A DNA stretch of 64,000 nt, taken from positions 62,001-126,000 of the forward strand of contig JAKEKT010000024.1 in assembly GCA_021495925.1 (NCBI GenBank), given 5' to 3'. This document shows positions 1 through 10,093 of this stretch, in pieces. A program made the position numbers and the translations under genes. This stretch comes from Diplodia intermedia (Eukaryota; Ascomycota; Dothideomycetes; Botryosphaeriales; Botryosphaeriaceae). How positions within the stretch are numbered: the stretch's first letter is position 1; each line of letters starts with the position of its first letter. The notes below the pieces were generated by a model that made no database searches, was not told the DNA's origin, and saw nothing but the letters and a program-made list of their open reading frames with translations.

Positions 1-1018
1 CATGGCCCTATGGCACTGGTCCAGATCAAACCTGAGAAGAGAGGTTTCTCAACAGAAAAAATTGATCGTATGAGAAAGAAGTGGGGTTCTCGACAAGGTA
101 ACACAAGTCGTCAATATTTCCGGTGCAAGATAAGAGGAGCTCGCAATACACCGTTCAAATCTGCGGCGCAGGCATACCTCTTATCTAGGCTGTTAACGCA
201 GCAGGGCTTCCGTTGCACATGTAAGCGACGCGGCCAATGTCACGCATGTTACATACTTGGTGAGTAGGCACAACACTGTAGCGCATGTGCAGCGTCGAGC
301 TGGATGTTCTCAGCGGTACTCTGTACACCCCGCAGATCGAATGAACAGGGTGTATCATTGGCATGTACAACCAAAGCTCTAGGCAACAGCTGCTACATAG
401 TAGCGCAGGCGCTTAGCATGGAGATGACAAGCATCTGCGAAAGGAATTCCGTGTAAGCATGCAGCAAACATTGAGTATTAAAGCGAAAGTTGGCAATGCA
501 TTCATTCAAAAACGCAATCACGAAAAGCGCATTAGTTTGGTATGCTACTAGCTGCTCCGGCGCTTTCGCCCATTCGAGCTTTCATCACCTACTCGTGCAG
601 CAAATTTGCCTCGGCGTAGACCAGCTGGTCAGTAGGGGGCATGCACTCACAACCAATCTGCTAGATCGGCGACCTACAGCTAGACATAGTCAGAAGACAC
701 ATCCTGCACAACCCCCGCAGTCTCATGCGCCCATTCCAGGTTGGACAGAAGCACCGTGTCCAGCTCTGACGTGCAATGAACCAATTACTTGTCAGAAGAA
801 GTGAGCGCGGTATTTGGATCGTCTTCATGCGCACGAAAATACATGTTGAGAGCGTCTGTAGGCTCACAGCCAGTCTGCTGTTCGCTTCTTAACGTCTCAG
901 CCTTGCGCTGCACCTGGCACAAGCCAAAACGTCAGCACTTTCCGCTACAGACACCCACATATTAAGCTTGAGCCTACCGTAACATACGACCTCACAGCGT
1001 CTTTCCGTGAAGCTTGTC
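1..1018. other. Gene-free left end
   Basis: No open frame here resembles a known protein, and the longest ones have no convincing ATG context or splice partners. The segment would contain the promoter and 5' UTR of the NLR-like gene that follows. No repeat or RNA gene was recognised. Confidence 0.5.
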
Positions 1019-3222
1019 ATGGTGAACCAGCCTCCACCCACAGCCAAAATCAGTCATCAACCCGCATCTGTCGACTTCATTGACAACCGTCTCCCACAAT
1101 ATCATCAAGCTTTTACGAACCCTCCCGTGCACTATGACCCTTCGTCCGGCCAGTGGCGGCACAACAGCATGACTCCCGTGCCAGACCATACAGTCGTCGT
1201 CCTCCCACGTGCTAGCAGGAGTGATATAAGGCCGGTCTGGGATAACACCAGTGCTATGCCATTCTGGAACGGTATATTTCCGCATGCAATGGATAGGTTC
1301 AGATCACAAGCAAGTCTGAAAGGGAGACCAAAACCCGGTTACGACATCAGAGCTAAAGATGATTGGGACGGTGTCTACGATCTGCTTGCAGTGGCGCGGA
1401 CACAGTACCAGAGAGAAGGAGGGGCAGTGGGCTTTCTACGAAGAGTTCGGCGAAGGGCTGCCGACAACGTGGGCCCTGTGGCGGAGACGACACACATTGC
1501 CTCGAAGCTCACCCCTAATGATTCGTATGCGACACCTGTTCTTGGAGCGGTGGAGGTTCTTTTGGACGTAAGATCAGCCCACAAGTTCGCAGTCCAAATA
1601 CATTGGCTGATAATTATCCCAGGCCGTTAAGACTGCTGCGAATGTGCGCAAGCAAGTCCTCGAGGGCTTCGATGGCCTCATACCTATATTCTCGGATGTC
1701 GAGCTCTTTCTGGGGACTTTCCCACAGGACCATAACATCTGGAACGCTTCGGTGGATCTCACCACTACAACGCTCGAAGCGGTCGAGCGGGCGATTGCTT
1801 TCTTTGTGAGCAACGAGTGTAAGTTCCAGACTGTCTGTCTGCACCTATTGCAGAAAACGCTGATGCTACACTAAGTCCGAAAGGGTGCGAGTGCTATCTT
1901 CCATGGGAGCGACTATCAAGCGAGTCTGCTGGAGAGCTTGAACAGGATCGAGGAGAAAAGCCGTAACCTGATGGGGGAAGCTATGAAGTCGCACATCCAC
2001 GAGGTCCATATGTGTACGTCACTCCTACTTCTCCAAGTTACATGTTGCTGACGGTCTAAAGATTCGAGGGAAACGCAAATGCTGCAGAGGCAGATACTGG
2101 AAGAACAGAAGCGAATGCGACATGAGCAGCAGCAGATTGCGGATGGGCTGTTCAACCGCTTCAATGATCTTCTGACTGACCATGAGCGATCAAGGAACCG
2201 TAACTCAATCCCTCCCCGTCCTTTCGTGAGGAGAAATCTCGATACCTGACGTTAAAACAGGCCTACAGGCAGAACTCTACGCTGTTCATCAAGAAAATAT
2301 GTATCTCAAGGTCCAAAACTGGAAGCTTGAGCAGAGCAGGCTCACTCCTTCACCGCCGCCACAGCCGCCATCGCAGGCCACAGAATGGTTCATCAGTCAG
2401 ACAGCACTGCGGCGGATGCTCGACATCCCAGACTTCGACCTCATCGACGCCGCGTTCATCGACGACAAGAAGCCCCAGTTATGCTCGCGACAGCTCGCTC
2501 AGGCCGAGCAGATCGCGAGCGCTTCGCTGTTCCACGACTGGATGGTATCACCGCGCTCCGCCCGCCTTCTGGTGCAGTGGGACGTACCAACAGCGCCCCG
2601 CACCGTCGCCGGCATCTCACCACTCTCCACCTTCTGCGCGGCCATGGCACGCGCATTGCAGACCCGCAGCCCGCGCTTCATCCCCCTGCTCTGGTTCTGC
2701 GGGCGCCACATCGACCCCTCCGACCCTGACGACGAAAGACACGCCCACATCGGCGCCCGCCCCATGCTCGCCAGCCTCACCGACCAGCTCCTCCGCCACC
2801 ACGACTTCGACACGCGGCCCCTCCACCGCGCCCTCGACCTCTCCGCCCTGCAATCCCGCAGCCCGGACGCCCTCGCCAAGCTGCTGGACTGGCTGATCCG
2901 CCACCTGCCGCCGACGGCGACGGTCGTGCTCATCGTCGACGGCGTCGCGCTGTTCGAGCGCGAGGAATTCCAGGACGAGGCGTTGCCGGCGCTGTCCGGC
3001 TTACTGCGGCTCGCTTCCGACGATGTGACCGATGGCGTGTCCGCTGCCGCCGCTGTCGTCGTCAAAGTGCTGTTCGCGAGCACGCCGGGGACGGAGGTGG
3101 TGAGGGCGGCGTTTGAGTCCCAGGGGCTCGTGCTCGATGTGGGCGCTTTGCCGCGGATCGCTTGCGCGCCGAGTGGGGAGCGTTTGGGTAGGGAGTTGGA
3201 GGGGGAGGCTGGTGGGTTTTAG
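1019..3222 (+). CDS. NLR-like (STAND-type) protein with degenerate NTPase region
   Basis: Five exons are inferred: 1019-1567, 1623-1818, 1876-2013, 2062-2199 and 2261-3222, joining in frame to 660 aa. The stop is at 3220-3222. Residues about 115-260 (KDDWDGVYDLLAVA..., VLGAVEVLLDAVKTAANVRK, ERAIAFFVSNE, GSDYQASLLESL) resemble the helical N-terminal domain of fungal NLR/STAND proteins (Goodbye or DUF7708 type). A coiled coil follows (QMLQRQILEEQKRMRHEQQQ). The C-terminal 300 aa resembles the NTPase-like part of the same family. It has a Walker-B-like strand (VVLIVDGVALF), but no GxxxxGK P-loop is visible where one is expected before PLSTFCAAMARAL. The family's usual role is heterokaryon incompatibility or innate immunity; that role here is inference. 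ATG 1019 is chosen because the nearby in-frame GTG at 1007 is not a usual fungal start. The gene is convergent with the MFS gene. Confidence 0.75.
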
Positions 3223-3771
3223 CAGTGGTTTTTTGGTTTCGACTGGGGGAGATGTGTCCTCGATGGCTTGTTGAGATGATGCAAAATTGCGAGCTCTGAT
3301 GGGCGTGGCCTGTAGCCTTTCATTTAGGGAAAACGTCCTTTCTGTGTCCTGGATCGCGACTTTTATCACGAGTGTTTTTCACATATATAGTCGTGATTCC
3401 TTTCGTGTCACGATGTAAGTGCTTTGTAGGCGGACTCCATTTTCTGGTGCCATCTTCATAAGCGACGACTGTGCATCTGGATTGGCTGATTACGAGACAC
3501 GGTATGACCCCACTCATGGAACGTGGCTTGAATCGTTGCGAATCTGCCACGTACACACTTCAAAGCATTACCATCTGTTATCAGCCGCACCCAGCTGACA
3601 TGGCTACAAACAAAGCAGTTGTCGACACAGTACTTTGCAACCGATGGAAGTCTCTCGAAATCGATGATAGAAGCCTGTGCTCCCCCGGTGGCTGTCAAGG
3701 CAGGAGTTCCGCTCTGCCACTGCAACTTCGCTGTGAAGCTGTCTGCATGATCCTGATCCTCCAGAAATCCC
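3223..3771. other. Convergent intergenic region
   Basis: About 550 bp lie between the 3' ends of the NLR-like gene and the MFS transporter gene. The region presumably holds both 3' UTRs. No further coding signal was found. Confidence 0.5.
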
Positions 3772-5626
3772 TCACTTTTGCGTGCTTCGCATTTCCCCAT
3801 TCTTTTTGAGTAGTGATGATGCGACAATGGCCAGTGCCGCAACACTAGTCGAGACTGTGAAAGCGTAGCGTATCCCGTCGTAGTAGACCAGCCTGGCGGG
3901 GTACTGCACCTCCGGCGGCAGATCTCGCAGCGTAGTTACCGAGTGTCTGATCTGCTCAATGATCTAGGTGATTATAGTCAATACCAGTAACTGGAGATCA
4001 TCAAGGGGAACATACTCCGTCTTTGCCGGGGATGTCGGGGAGAGCGGTGGGAAGCTTCTTCTTCAGTGTATTCTGTAACACGGCCGAGGTGATAGCCACA
4101 CCCCACACAGAGCCCAGCGAGCGAATTAGGTAGACGGTCGATGCCGTGACTGCATGATCTGCGAGCAGTCAGCAAATAGTATCACTGACCGGAATTAGTA
4201 AAGCGAGACATACCGGAATGATCGAATGCCGCAAGTGATGTGAAAAGGAGGCCCGGATATATGATGCCCTGGCCGAGATTGGCTGGAAAAGTAAAGACCA
4301 AGTACTTCCAGGCCTGGTCGTGGAAGCCCAGTGTCAGGACAAGCAGATTACCAAATGCCATGAAAAAGGCACCTGCGCGCACAAGCCAGAAGAGCTTGCC
4401 CCATCTGGACATGACAACGCCAGAAACAAGACCACCGATTGGAGTCGCCAGCGAAGGCAACGCTAACCGTACGCCTGCTTTTGTGGCAGAGTCCAAGAGA
4501 ACAGCTTGGAAGAATAGCGGGAGCATGAAAAGATACTACCATCGGTCAGCAAGGCATTCCAATGTGTGGTGTGGGAGGCCTTACAGCGTAAGCTGCAAGT
4601 CCCGCGCAGATATTGGCAGTCTGAGCGGACACAGGAAGACGACCTTTGAGCATGCGCAGAGGTATGATGGGGATGGCAGCAGTCTTAGCCTCGACAATCA
4701 GAAACAACGCAAGCAGGGCCACACTACCAACAAGCGAGCCGATGACCCACCCATTACTCCAGGGCAGCTCGTTGCCACCCAGACTCAGCCCGACCAACTG
4801 AATCGATATGGCTGAGACGAGCAACAGCGCTCCCGAGAAGTCGACCTTTCTCCAGATGTCCTTGAGTGATGACTGATGAAGGCTGAAGTCTCGGATCGGA
4901 TTTTCAATCACTAGCACCCCCAAAAACAAGGCGATGGCAGAGACGGGAATTTGCAGCAGGAAACACCAGCGCCATCCGATGTAGTCCGCAATCGAGCCGC
5001 CGAACGAAGCACCGCAGATTGCGCCGAAGCCAAACATGCCGTTCTGCAGGGCTTGATACATGCCACGCTTGCGGAATGGTATCATATCAGAGTTGACGAT
5101 GGTCGCTTGACGTCGAGAATGGGTTAGCAACATCCAAGTCAGAGACAGAAGTAGACTCACCCATGGTCATGAGGCCGCCTCCACCAAATCCACAAACAGC
5201 CCGCATGACGTTGACGACGACAATGCTTTGCCCAAGTCCGCACCCTAGACAGCCGACGGCGAAGGTAATGGTGGAGACGAAGAAGCAGATGCGTCTGCCA
5301 AACAAGTCGGAAAAGCGGCCATAGAGCGGTTGGAATGCAGTGCTGGTGACGAGATAGGAGGTTGTAAGCCATGAAGCAGTGTTTGCCGCGCCGAACTCGG
5401 AGCTAATGACTGCATATGTTGCCGCGGTGATGGTACTGTCGAAGCCGTAAAGGAAGACGTTGGCGAAGATTGCCGTCTCTATCAAGGTGAAGTGTCTGGG
5501 GGGTCGCCATGAGTCGTCTGGCTCGGGCGGTTTGAGTAGCGGTTGCGTTTCCCGCTCCGACCGTTCGGGATCCGCATGGCTTGTGGGCTCCTCCTCATTG
5601 GAGATCAGTGTACCGTAGTTTGGCAT
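3772..5626 (-). CDS. MFS transporter, VBA/Fnx1-type vacuolar amino acid or drug family
   Basis: Five exons on the minus strand: 5626-5161, 5105-4585, 4535-4214, 4158-4016 and 3963-3772, giving 547 aa. Introns are 49-55 nt with GT(G/A)NGN donors. The N-terminal 45 aa are hydrophilic and acidic with a dileucine (TQPLLKPPEP), as in vacuole-sorted transporters. TM1 carries YGFDSTI, matching the DSTI signature of the VBA/Fnx1 and DHA2-like groups. The TM2-TM3 loop has MFS motif A, GRFSDLFGRR. Many hydrophobic segments follow, for example NGMFGFGAICGASFGGSIAD and LPLFFQAVLL, consistent with a 12-14 TM carrier. The protein ends shortly after the last helix. Likely role is proton-coupled transport across the vacuolar or plasma membrane. 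The substrate (basic amino acids or a xenobiotic) cannot be read from sequence. It is divergent from the arylsulfotransferase gene. Confidence 0.88.
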
Positions 5627-6432
5627 TTGGTCAGGTGGACTTTGCTAGCGTCCTGTTGAAGGTGTAGAGTAACGTGAGGTGGTCGCGCAGAGTTCGAGTC
5701 TTTTTTTTACATGGAATTTTATTAGCCCATTTTTCCAGATCCACATCGGAGAGCAGGAGCACCCATGCAAGGCTATCGCTCGTGCCGCGACACTGGCCGG
5801 GCTCTGAGATCAGCGACAGCACGCAATTTGTGATGGGGTTCACGAGCTACAGAACTCGGACCACTTGACGCTTACGGTTAGTCTCTTAGCTCGCAAGTCG
5901 AACGGCGACAGAAACGGGTAACACGCGGAAGGGAACGCTCGCACTGCAATGCGACGAAGTAGCTCCAAGTGCTGCTGGAAAAAGAGTGGTAGTCTACAAC
6001 AGACCATTGTGTTGCGCAATGGGATTCCAAGGCGAAGAGGCGTAGGATTTTGAGCATACGTGATACGGTTGAATTAACCTAGGCGTCGCTTGGTTCAATG
6101 ACGTCGGAGGAAACGGGCGGGGTTGCGCTAGAGTCTTGGGATCAGCACCACCCGCTGCTTAATCCCGCCATGACGTCGTTCCCCTAAGCACGAAAGTCGA
6201 GCCCAGAACTACCTGGGGGCCGTTGTGGACTGAAGCAGTAGATCTTGTAGAGTGGTCAGCGGGAATAGAGTTCGCAGAGTTCCCCGACGTGCAGGTGGAG
6301 TTGCAATTGCATCACGGCGGGGAAGGAATGCGTGATCAGGCCTCTGAAATTCACAGCTATTAAAGAAATACAAGAAGTTAGGAACATAACATTCTCAACT
6401 CTTTCCTCTCTTCCATTCGTCCGCCCCACGCA
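5627..6432. other. Divergent promoter region (MFS transporter and arylsulfotransferase)
   Basis: About 800 bp separate two divergent start codons, so both promoters should lie here. Two TGACGTC half-CRE/bZIP-like sequences are visible near 6099 and 6171. A TATTAAAG sequence near 6358 lies about 70 bp before the plus-strand ATG and could be a TATA-type element. A T-tract near 5700 is in the MFS 5' region. No coding signal was found. Confidence 0.45.
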
Positions 6433-8210
6433 ATGTATCGAGAAATTGCTGTGCTCGCGTGCTTGTTCTCTTTCGCGAGCGCTGATTGGCAGTTCAGATC
6501 ACGACCAGATCTCGCTCCACCACGACTCAACATTACCATTCCCGCTGCGCCCACCGTGGAAAAAGGATACTTGTTTGTAGCGCCATTTGCAGGCCTCCCA
6601 GACACTCCTACTGAGCAACACGGTCCACGCCAGGCTGGGCCATACATCTTTCGAGACGACGGCGAGCTTGTCTGGTCAGGATATGGCATTTATTCCATCT
6701 GGGCAACAAACTTCCAAGCTGCTCGATGGAAGGGAGAGGACATTCTGTTCAGCTTCGAAGGAGACCACAATCCCGGATACGGCCATGGCCATGGGCACAC
6801 GACAATCCTGAACAAGCATTACGACACGATCAGAGAGCTAAGAGCTGGGAATCACAAGCTGACCGACAAGCATGAGTTCCATATCATCGGAGAGAAGACA
6901 GGTTTGATTCAAATATACCAGCCGGTTCCTCGGGACCTCACGCCATGGGGGGCAAGTAAGGAGCAACAGTGGATCGTCAATGCCATCATCCAAGGTACCG
7001 TCACAATTTCAATCCGCGCTGCAGCATGCTAAAACCAACACATACAGAGCTCGACATCGAAACCGGCGAACTACTCTTCGAATGGGCCAGTCTCGACCAC
7101 GTCTCCCCCGACGGTGCGCCTCTCCCCCACCCTCCCCCACCCCCCTCCAACCTAACAACCGCCACAGAAGCCGTCCTCCCACTCAACCCCGGTCAAGCGG
7201 GCTCGGGCCACAACTCGTCCGACGCATGGGACTACTTCCACATCAACAGCGTCGACAAGGACGCCGCGGGCAACTACCTCATCTCGGCGCGCGACGCGTG
7301 CTCCATCCACAAGATCTCGGGCGCCACCGGCGAGATCCTCTGGCGGCTGGACGGCAAGAACTCGTCCTTCGCCCTCGGGCCCAACGCGACCTTTTGCTTC
7401 CAGCACCACGCGCGCTTCCTGCCTGCCAACAACCCCAGCACGAACGCCGCCGACGACGACGACCCGTCCATCGAGTTCATCTCGCTCTACGACAACGCCG
7501 CCCACGGCACCGAGCACGGCGGCGGCTCCGAGGTGCACACGGCGCCGCACTCCAGCGGCAAGATCCTGCGGCTGAACACCTCGTCGGCGCCGCGGACGGC
7601 GGAGCTGGTGCGCGGCTTCTACCCGCCGCCGGGCACCGAGCTGCTGTCCAAGTCGCAGGGCTCGACGCAGGTGCTGCCGAATGGCAACGTCGTCGTCAAC
7701 TGGGGCTCCGAGGGCGCGCTGACCGAGTTCCTGCCCGACGGCGCGCCGATTTTCCATACGTATTTCGATAGCGGCGCGTTGGGCGAGGGCGTGCAGAACT
7801 ATCGCGGGTTCAGGTTCAATTGGACGGGGCTGCCGAGCGAGGATCCGGCGCTTGTGGTGCTGGAGGGTGGGGAGGGGGAAGGGGCCCGGACGGAGGTGTA
7901 TGTGTCGTGGAATGGGGATACGGAGACGGAGGCGTGGAGGTTCTTCGAGGTTGGTGGGGTGAGGGGGGCGGAGAGGGGGTTGTTGGGGGAGGCGCGGCGG
8001 GAGGGGTTTGAGACGGTGCTGAGGCTGCCTGGACGCAGGGTCGGAGGGGTGGTGGCGGATGCGGTGGGTCGTGATGGCAGGGTGTTGCGGACGACGGGCC
8101 TTGCTACGCCCGAGCCGGAGATTTTGGAAGCTGTACCACACCGCGAGGGCGAAGGTCGTCAGCAGCAGCAGCAGCAGCAGCAGTTCTTCAACGTGAACTA
8201 CGGGCAGTAG
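6433..8210 (+). CDS. Secreted arylsulfotransferase-family protein
   Basis: Three exons: 6433-6994, 7048-7113 and 7168-8210, giving 556 aa. An N-terminal signal peptide (MYREIAVLACLFSFASA) directs secretion. The body matches the fungal Arylsulfotran_2 (ASST) beta-propeller family: GPYIFRDDGELVWSG, WKGEDILFSFEGD, NEGYGHGHG-type loop (NPGYGHGHGH), ELDIETGELLFEW, AWDYFHINSVDKD, GNYLISARDACSIHKI, GEILWRLDG and CFQHHARF. Bacterial ASST moves sulfate between phenolic compounds; the fungal substrate is unknown. The second intron, 7114-7167, has a GTGCGC donor, a CTAAC branch and a CAG acceptor. It is 54 nt with no stop, so retention would keep the frame and add a proline-rich loop. The C-terminus has a run of eight glutamines. 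The 3' end faces the next hydrolase gene 92 bp away. Confidence 0.85.
8159..8183 (+). repeat. CAG microsatellite (poly-Gln)
   Basis: About eight tandem CAG codons encode the glutamine run near the C-terminus of the arylsulfotransferase-family protein. Such tracts can vary in length between strains. Confidence 0.8.
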
Positions 8211-8302
8211 CATTAGGGAAAACCATCGTTCATGACGCTACCGAATGGTATGTAGCTACATTTTTGGTAGATTCTCTGCTGAGTTGAACCCGATAAAGGG
8301 CT

Positions 8303-9637
8303 CTAATTGCTCAATGCGGTTTCAAGCCAATCAAGGGTAACTTGTGAGAGCAATTGCGCCGCCCCCATATGGCAATGCTCTCCAGCGCCATCCTCGGTCT
8401 TGAAAACATGATATGTGGCCCTGTTGCCGAGAGCGTCGGCAACCAGCTTCGGCTGCCCCTGGAAGAAGACATCATCCTCGGCCTCGGCAACGAGCACTTT
8501 GCAATCCACCATTCCCACTGTATCCTCGACATTGAAGCGACCAAGGACGTCGACGAGCTCTTTGAGATCCGGCGTCGCTTCCAGGGCTCTGTTCCTCTCA
8601 CCATCAAACATTGCCCACAGCCCATGCGTCACGAGCCAACGCAGACCGGTGGGCGCAGAGCCATTCGCGATGCCCTCCAAAAGCTTCTCAGAGTTGCCAG
8701 CCTCAATTTGGGACGTGACTGCCGCTGGGACTGCACTGCTCGTGTTCCAGACGCCGTCGCAGGCAATGAAAGCTTGGATGCGCTTCTCGAACGCCACCGC
8801 CCGCAACCCCAGCATGCCTCCCATGCTGTACCCCCAAAGGCCGAGCTTGGCCACATCGACATGCAGCTCGCTCGCATGGCTGTGGAGATAGTCGACCACG
8901 GGCGTCACCACCTTCTCCCACTCGGGAATAAAACCGCGACCTTGGTATCGCCGGACGGCGGGCTGTCCTGGCCCTTCGTACGAGATGACGTTGAAACCGC
9001 GTTCCAGAGCCGCAGCGCCGATGACATGGTACATCTCCTCCTGGCTGCCATCGAAGCCGTTGCCGAGCAGCAGCGTCGGCCTCAATGCAACATCCCCAGC
9101 GGATCCCGGAACCTCGTAGAAGATGGCGGGAACGTGGAACCCGTGCGGGGTCGGGATCTCGATCCGGCGTCCGGGACTCGGGAGCAGCGCAATGGCCGCG
9201 TCGAAAGCTGCCTGGTACTTCGCCCAGAAGTCCATGATGCGCGGGTCGACGGGATTGCCGTGCAGGTAGAAGTCGGCCGAGCGGTAGTAGCTCGCGGCTC
9301 GAAAGTATGCGTTCCGCGCCGACACCCTGCCGCTGGCGGTGGAGGGGTCCGAACGCTTTGCTTGTGCCTCGACGCGAGTCCCCAGATCGTACCAAGCTCT
9401 TGCCCACGAATCGAAGTCGCCGGCCTTGATCTTGGGGATGGTCATGAGAACTTCTGAGATGTCGGCACCGTTCGCCGTCGATGCCCCAAGCATTCTCAGA
9501 GTTTCGAAGTGAAACGACTCGTCATCAAAGAGCTTGAAACCTGTCATGTCGAGAAGATATGCGTACGGTGAGGAGTTGAAAGGGAGGATCTTGTGAGTAA
9601 GATTTGATTTTGAAAGAATGAAAACGAAACTGGACAT
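8303..9637 (-). CDS. Ayg1-like / FrsA-type alpha/beta hydrolase
   Basis: A single exon encodes 444 aa. The fold signatures are those of the Ayg1 / 2,6-dihydropseudooxynicotine hydrolase family: a long helical N-terminal lid, LLLGNGFDGSQEEMYHV, NVISYEGPGQP (oxyanion region), and the nucleophile elbow GLWGYSMGG with Ser271. The acid is probably one of the Asp residues in VLVAEAEDDVFF (388-389), and the histidine lies in GAGEHCHMG (421 or 423). Members cleave C-C or ester bonds in polyketide-type or aromatic substrates; Ayg1 shortens a heptaketide in melanin synthesis. The substrate here is unknown. The first 30 residues look atypical, so translation may start at Met31 (9547). No polyketide synthase is in the window. 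Confidence 0.85.
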   Translation of the reverse strand: MSSFVFILSKSNLTHKILPFNSSPYAYLLDMTGFKLFDDESFHFETLRMLGASTANGADISEVLMTIPKIKAGDFDSWARAWYDLGTRVEAQAKRSDPSTASGRVSARNAYFRAASYYRSADFYLHGNPVDPRIMDFWAKYQAAFDAAIALLPSPGRRIEIPTPHGFHVPAIFYEVPGSAGDVALRPTLLLGNGFDGSQEEMYHVIGAAALERGFNVISYEGPGQPAVRRYQGRGFIPEWEKVVTPVVDYLHSHASELHVDVAKLGLWGYSMGGMLGLRAVAFEKRIQAFIACDGVWNTSSAVPAAVTSQIEAGNSEKLLEGIANGSAPTGLRWLVTHGLWAMFDGERNRALEATPDLKELVDVLGRFNVEDTVGMVDCKVLVAEAEDDVFFQGQPKLVADALGNRATYHVFKTEDGAGEHCHMGAAQLLSQVTLDWLETALSN

Positions 9638-9743
9638 TCGTTGCTATCTTATACTCCACTTTCTCGACACAATCCTACTCACTCGGGGGTTCCGAAATAG
9701 GAAAGCTGGCCGTAAAGGGTGGTAGGAGTCAGCGAGCTCCACC

Positions 9744-9750
9744 TTATAAA
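9744..9750 (-). promoter_or_regulatory. TATA box of the Ayg1-like hydrolase gene
   Basis: TTTATAA on the minus strand lies about 107 bp upstream of the ATG at 9637, a usual spacing for a fungal TATA element with a short 5' UTR. Confidence 0.5.
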
Positions 9751-9790
9751 TCTCGCTTGAGTGCTTACATTCTCGTTTGAGTGCTTACAT
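9751..9790. repeat. Tandem direct repeat, 2 x 20 bp
   Basis: Two adjacent 20-bp units, TCTCGYTTGAGTGCTTACAT, differ at one base. They sit immediately upstream of the TATA box of the minus-strand hydrolase gene. They could be paired transcription factor sites or a recent small duplication. Confidence 0.8.
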
Positions 9791-10093
9791 CCCGACCTCC
9801 ATCCCATGGATTTAGAATGCAATTGGTAGGCCGACCGAATGTAGCCCTATTGTGGCTGACTTTCAGGAGCGCTCTTCCTACACCAATCACCCGATTTGTC
9901 ACGGCACTCGAACGACAAGCAGTCTGTCATTTCATCACCGATCGGTGAAGCCTCGCTCTTCCCGACACCACAACCCATCCGCTTTGCGATCACGACACTG
10001 GCTCAGCTCCTCAATCTCGCCCACCTCGCCGGTCCGTCAAGCTTCATGCCGACGGGTCCCAAAAGAATCCCCCCACGTCCAACCCAACCAACC
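9791..10093. other. Intergenic region between two minus-strand hydrolase genes
   Basis: This is the rest of the upstream region of the Ayg1-like gene and the 3' flank of the CocE-type hydrolase gene. Nothing else was recognised. Confidence 0.4.

Noticed and set aside
7152..8213. 353-codon open frame antisense to the arylsulfotransferase gene
   Set aside because: It mirrors a GC-rich coding exon, has no family motif and is biased to Arg/Leu/Val as expected for the reverse of a GC3-rich gene.
8354..9457. 367-codon open frame antisense to the Ayg1-like hydrolase gene
   Set aside because: The hydrolase strand carries clear catalytic motifs; the opposite frame has no recognisable domain and is a codon-bias shadow.
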